Source: Dolomedes plantarius (lineage: Eukaryota > Arthropoda > Arachnida > Araneae > Dolomedidae). Taken from it: a stretch of DNA of 64,000 nt. The stretch spans positions 21,044,631-21,108,630 of the forward strand of contig OU015501.1 of the NCBI GenBank assembly GCA_907164885.2. Reading direction: 5' to 3'. Both the position numbers and the translations under genes were made by a program. Numbering within the stretch: the first letter of the stretch is position 1; every line of letters starts with the position of its first letter. Below the pieces are notes generated by a model. It did no database searches. It saw only the letters and a list, made by a program, of their open reading frames with translations, and was not told where the DNA came from. Shown piece by piece: positions 62,147 to 64,000 of this stretch.

Positions 62147-63516
62147 CAACATCCTCGCACTGTTTTTAAACGATGGAAACTTAACGGTGGGATTTTACTT
62201 GAATAATTACGCATTTAGAAGATTTTGATTTTTAAGAACAAAATTAAAATTCTATTAAGTTCCTTTATTATAATGCTCTTAAATAGTGAACTATATTAAA
62301 ATAATAAGCTACATTAATGTATCATTAAATCGCAGTGAAACTTAAAAGTAGGTATCCTTTCGTTTGATGGTTCAATCTTTAGAATGATACGGGCCACGAT
62401 TATCTGCTAGCTAATTTGAATAAAATCGTATTCTAATATAAATTTGAATGCCGATCATTTAAAGAACTGCGTGAATCTCTTGTTGCTGAGATCACCTGCC
62501 TTAATTCATAGCTTTACTAGTCGGTCAGAGGGGGGATGGACAAGATTCTGTCCTCTGGCGTAAGATTAAAAAAATGTTTACAGTATATTAAGCCTAAAGC
62601 TGAGCATTTTGAGGTAACAAGAATAAGCACAGAGATGTCCCCTTAAACGTCATTCAGAAATATGTCATTGTGTTTGAATACAAAGATTGTACAAAAAATA
62701 TTCGCGATTTTTAACTGGTTGAAAAATTCTAAATTATTTTATTTGATAAAAATTTTATAGAAATAAATTCATATAAATTACGCATAATTTATTAAATATG
62801 AATTAATCTTATTTACAGAAAAAATGCTACAAAACTAATTATACAATTTTTTTTATATATGTATTATTGAAAACTTTTAAAACTAAATAACATTAAAGAG
62901 AATAAAAATAGACATGAGCAAATTTATTCTGTACGTAGTATTGCAGTCTGTTATTAACAATAATAGGCTTCTGTGAAATGTTGTGCAATCATTCATCTGT
63001 TAGTAAAGAAATATCCTTTCTTTTAAATATATTTTAAAAAATCTAATGAAACGCAATTTCTTTTCCCAAATAAATTTCTTTAAAACATTGCTGTTTTTTT
63101 AGTTTTGTTGCTGTTTTAATTCCATTACCTCGTAAAAGTAAAAATCATTACTCTATCTGAGCATTCGATTCTTAATTTTTTTTCTTCCTTTTGTAAAAAT
63201 TTTAATAACATTACAGTCAGGGTCCTGTTTTATCCAACCTTGACCATTTCGTATGTGAGAACGGGAATACATTGGAATCGCAGGCATAAACTAAAATTCT
63301 AGATGGAATATTCGCCATATACATATAAGCTTATACAATGATATAACAAGGTATCTTACATTGTTAAGAATAAATTTATATATTCCCCCAAAATAGATTT
63401 TTACGTCTACTCGCCTAGAACTGTTGAAATATACAAGTTTCTAATGGAGGTTTAACTGAAAAAAAATCACAATTTCGCATATTTTAAACGTCTTTTACAA
63501 ACATAATTTTTCATCC

Positions 63517-63520
<4 letters not shown>
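62147..63520. other. AT-rich unique DNA
   Basis: No gene. At about 63214, cagtcagggtcctgttttat resembles a single pogo/Tigger end without a partner in the window. Confidence 0.5.

Positions 63521-63577
<57 letters not shown>
63521..63577. repeat. TA microsatellite
   Basis: Pure TA array. Confidence 0.95.
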
Positions 63578-63579
<2 letters not shown>

Positions 63580-63942
63580 CCCCTCATGTAATAAAATGAC
63601 ATTGTGTGCAGTTTATGATATCGTTTTGAAATATCTAGTCCCCTGAAACTTGTAGGCTAGGTAGAGTATGAAGCTAATTAAAATCAAGACAAGGTTTAGA
63701 AGCACAATTATCGGAGCGTCTATCTAAAAGCGGAAGGTCCTAAATTTGGTTTCCAAGCTAATCAAAAGCATTTTACACGAAGAAAAATTAATCGATGTGA
63801 TATGGCAGAGGGGTCATTATAGTATGTTTAGAAATAGGCTAATAGAAGGTTATTTATACGTATATAAATTAGATTATAATACCTAAGGTTTCAAACGTAT
63901 GTTAGAAATTCTTCTGCATCTTCAGTGAACGATGTTAATCAG
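63578..63942. other. AT-rich unique DNA
   Basis: No gene or repeat seen up to the palindrome at 63943. Confidence 0.5.
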
Positions 63943-63988
63943 TTCATCGATAATGTTGCTAATAATTATTAGTAACATTATCGATGAA
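63943..63988. repeat. 46-bp near-perfect palindrome
   Basis: Two adjoining 23-base arms, starting ttcatcgataatgtt and ending aacattatcgatgaa, with no spacer and a single mismatch. It would extrude as a cruciform. No element ends are visible around it. Confidence 0.9.
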
Positions 63989-64000
63989 TAAATAATAAAT

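Noticed and set aside
63210..63245. pogo/Tigger element end
   Set aside because: Only one end-like sequence is seen; no inverted partner or second TA-flanked end was found in the window.

Overview
The window is about 70% A+T, carries no rRNA or tRNA gene and no recognisable host exon, and is full of TA/CA microsatellites and DNA transposons. It reads as an intergenic or deep-intronic gene desert of an animal genome. The Tc1, mariner, pogo/Tigger, hAT, Helitron and tRNA-SINE mix, and the character of the Tc1 and mariner proteins, suggest an arthropod, most likely a spider. That is an inference from remembered family resemblance, not a database result.

Layout. 0.8-3.5 kb: Helitron copy A, a broken DUF7869-like gene and two tRNA-derived SINE remnants. 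4.54-5.95 kb: a complete Tc1-like element with an uninterrupted 341-residue transposase, the only intact gene here. 9.0-9.8 kb: Helitron copy B. 10.5-16.9 kb: a SINE, a pogo/Tigger MITE whose end resembles vertebrate MER2/Tigger ends, and two MITEs flanked by TTA or TTAA. 22.75-23.19 kb: a short hAT element. 25.8-27.6 kb: a TA array holding a pogo-like element that lost its catalytic domain, plus a small MITE. 29.8-30.7 kb: a second hAT element and a SINE. 31-35 kb and 43 kb: three local tandem duplications. 36.1-37.5 kb: a mariner-like element with very long inverted repeats and a tRNA-like core. 39.2-40.0 kb: Helitron copy C with an expanded TA tract. 45.1-48.0 kb: a TA array holding a foldback MITE, a pogo-like MITE and a mariner-like element in a row. 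61.66-62.14 kb: a solo LTR. The remaining stretches are unique AT-rich DNA.

The elements do not form a pathway. They share habits: repeated use of TA arrays as target sites, and loss of catalytic domains while the ends are kept. Only the Tc1 element looks able to make its own transposase; the others would need a related enzyme elsewhere in the genome. A second theme is short near-perfect palindromes. One sits exactly at a 31-bp frameshifting insertion in the mariner-like gene, another at the frame change in the DUF7869-like gene, and a 46-bp one lies at the window end. They suggest self-templated (snap-back) repair. No complete undescribed system is evident.
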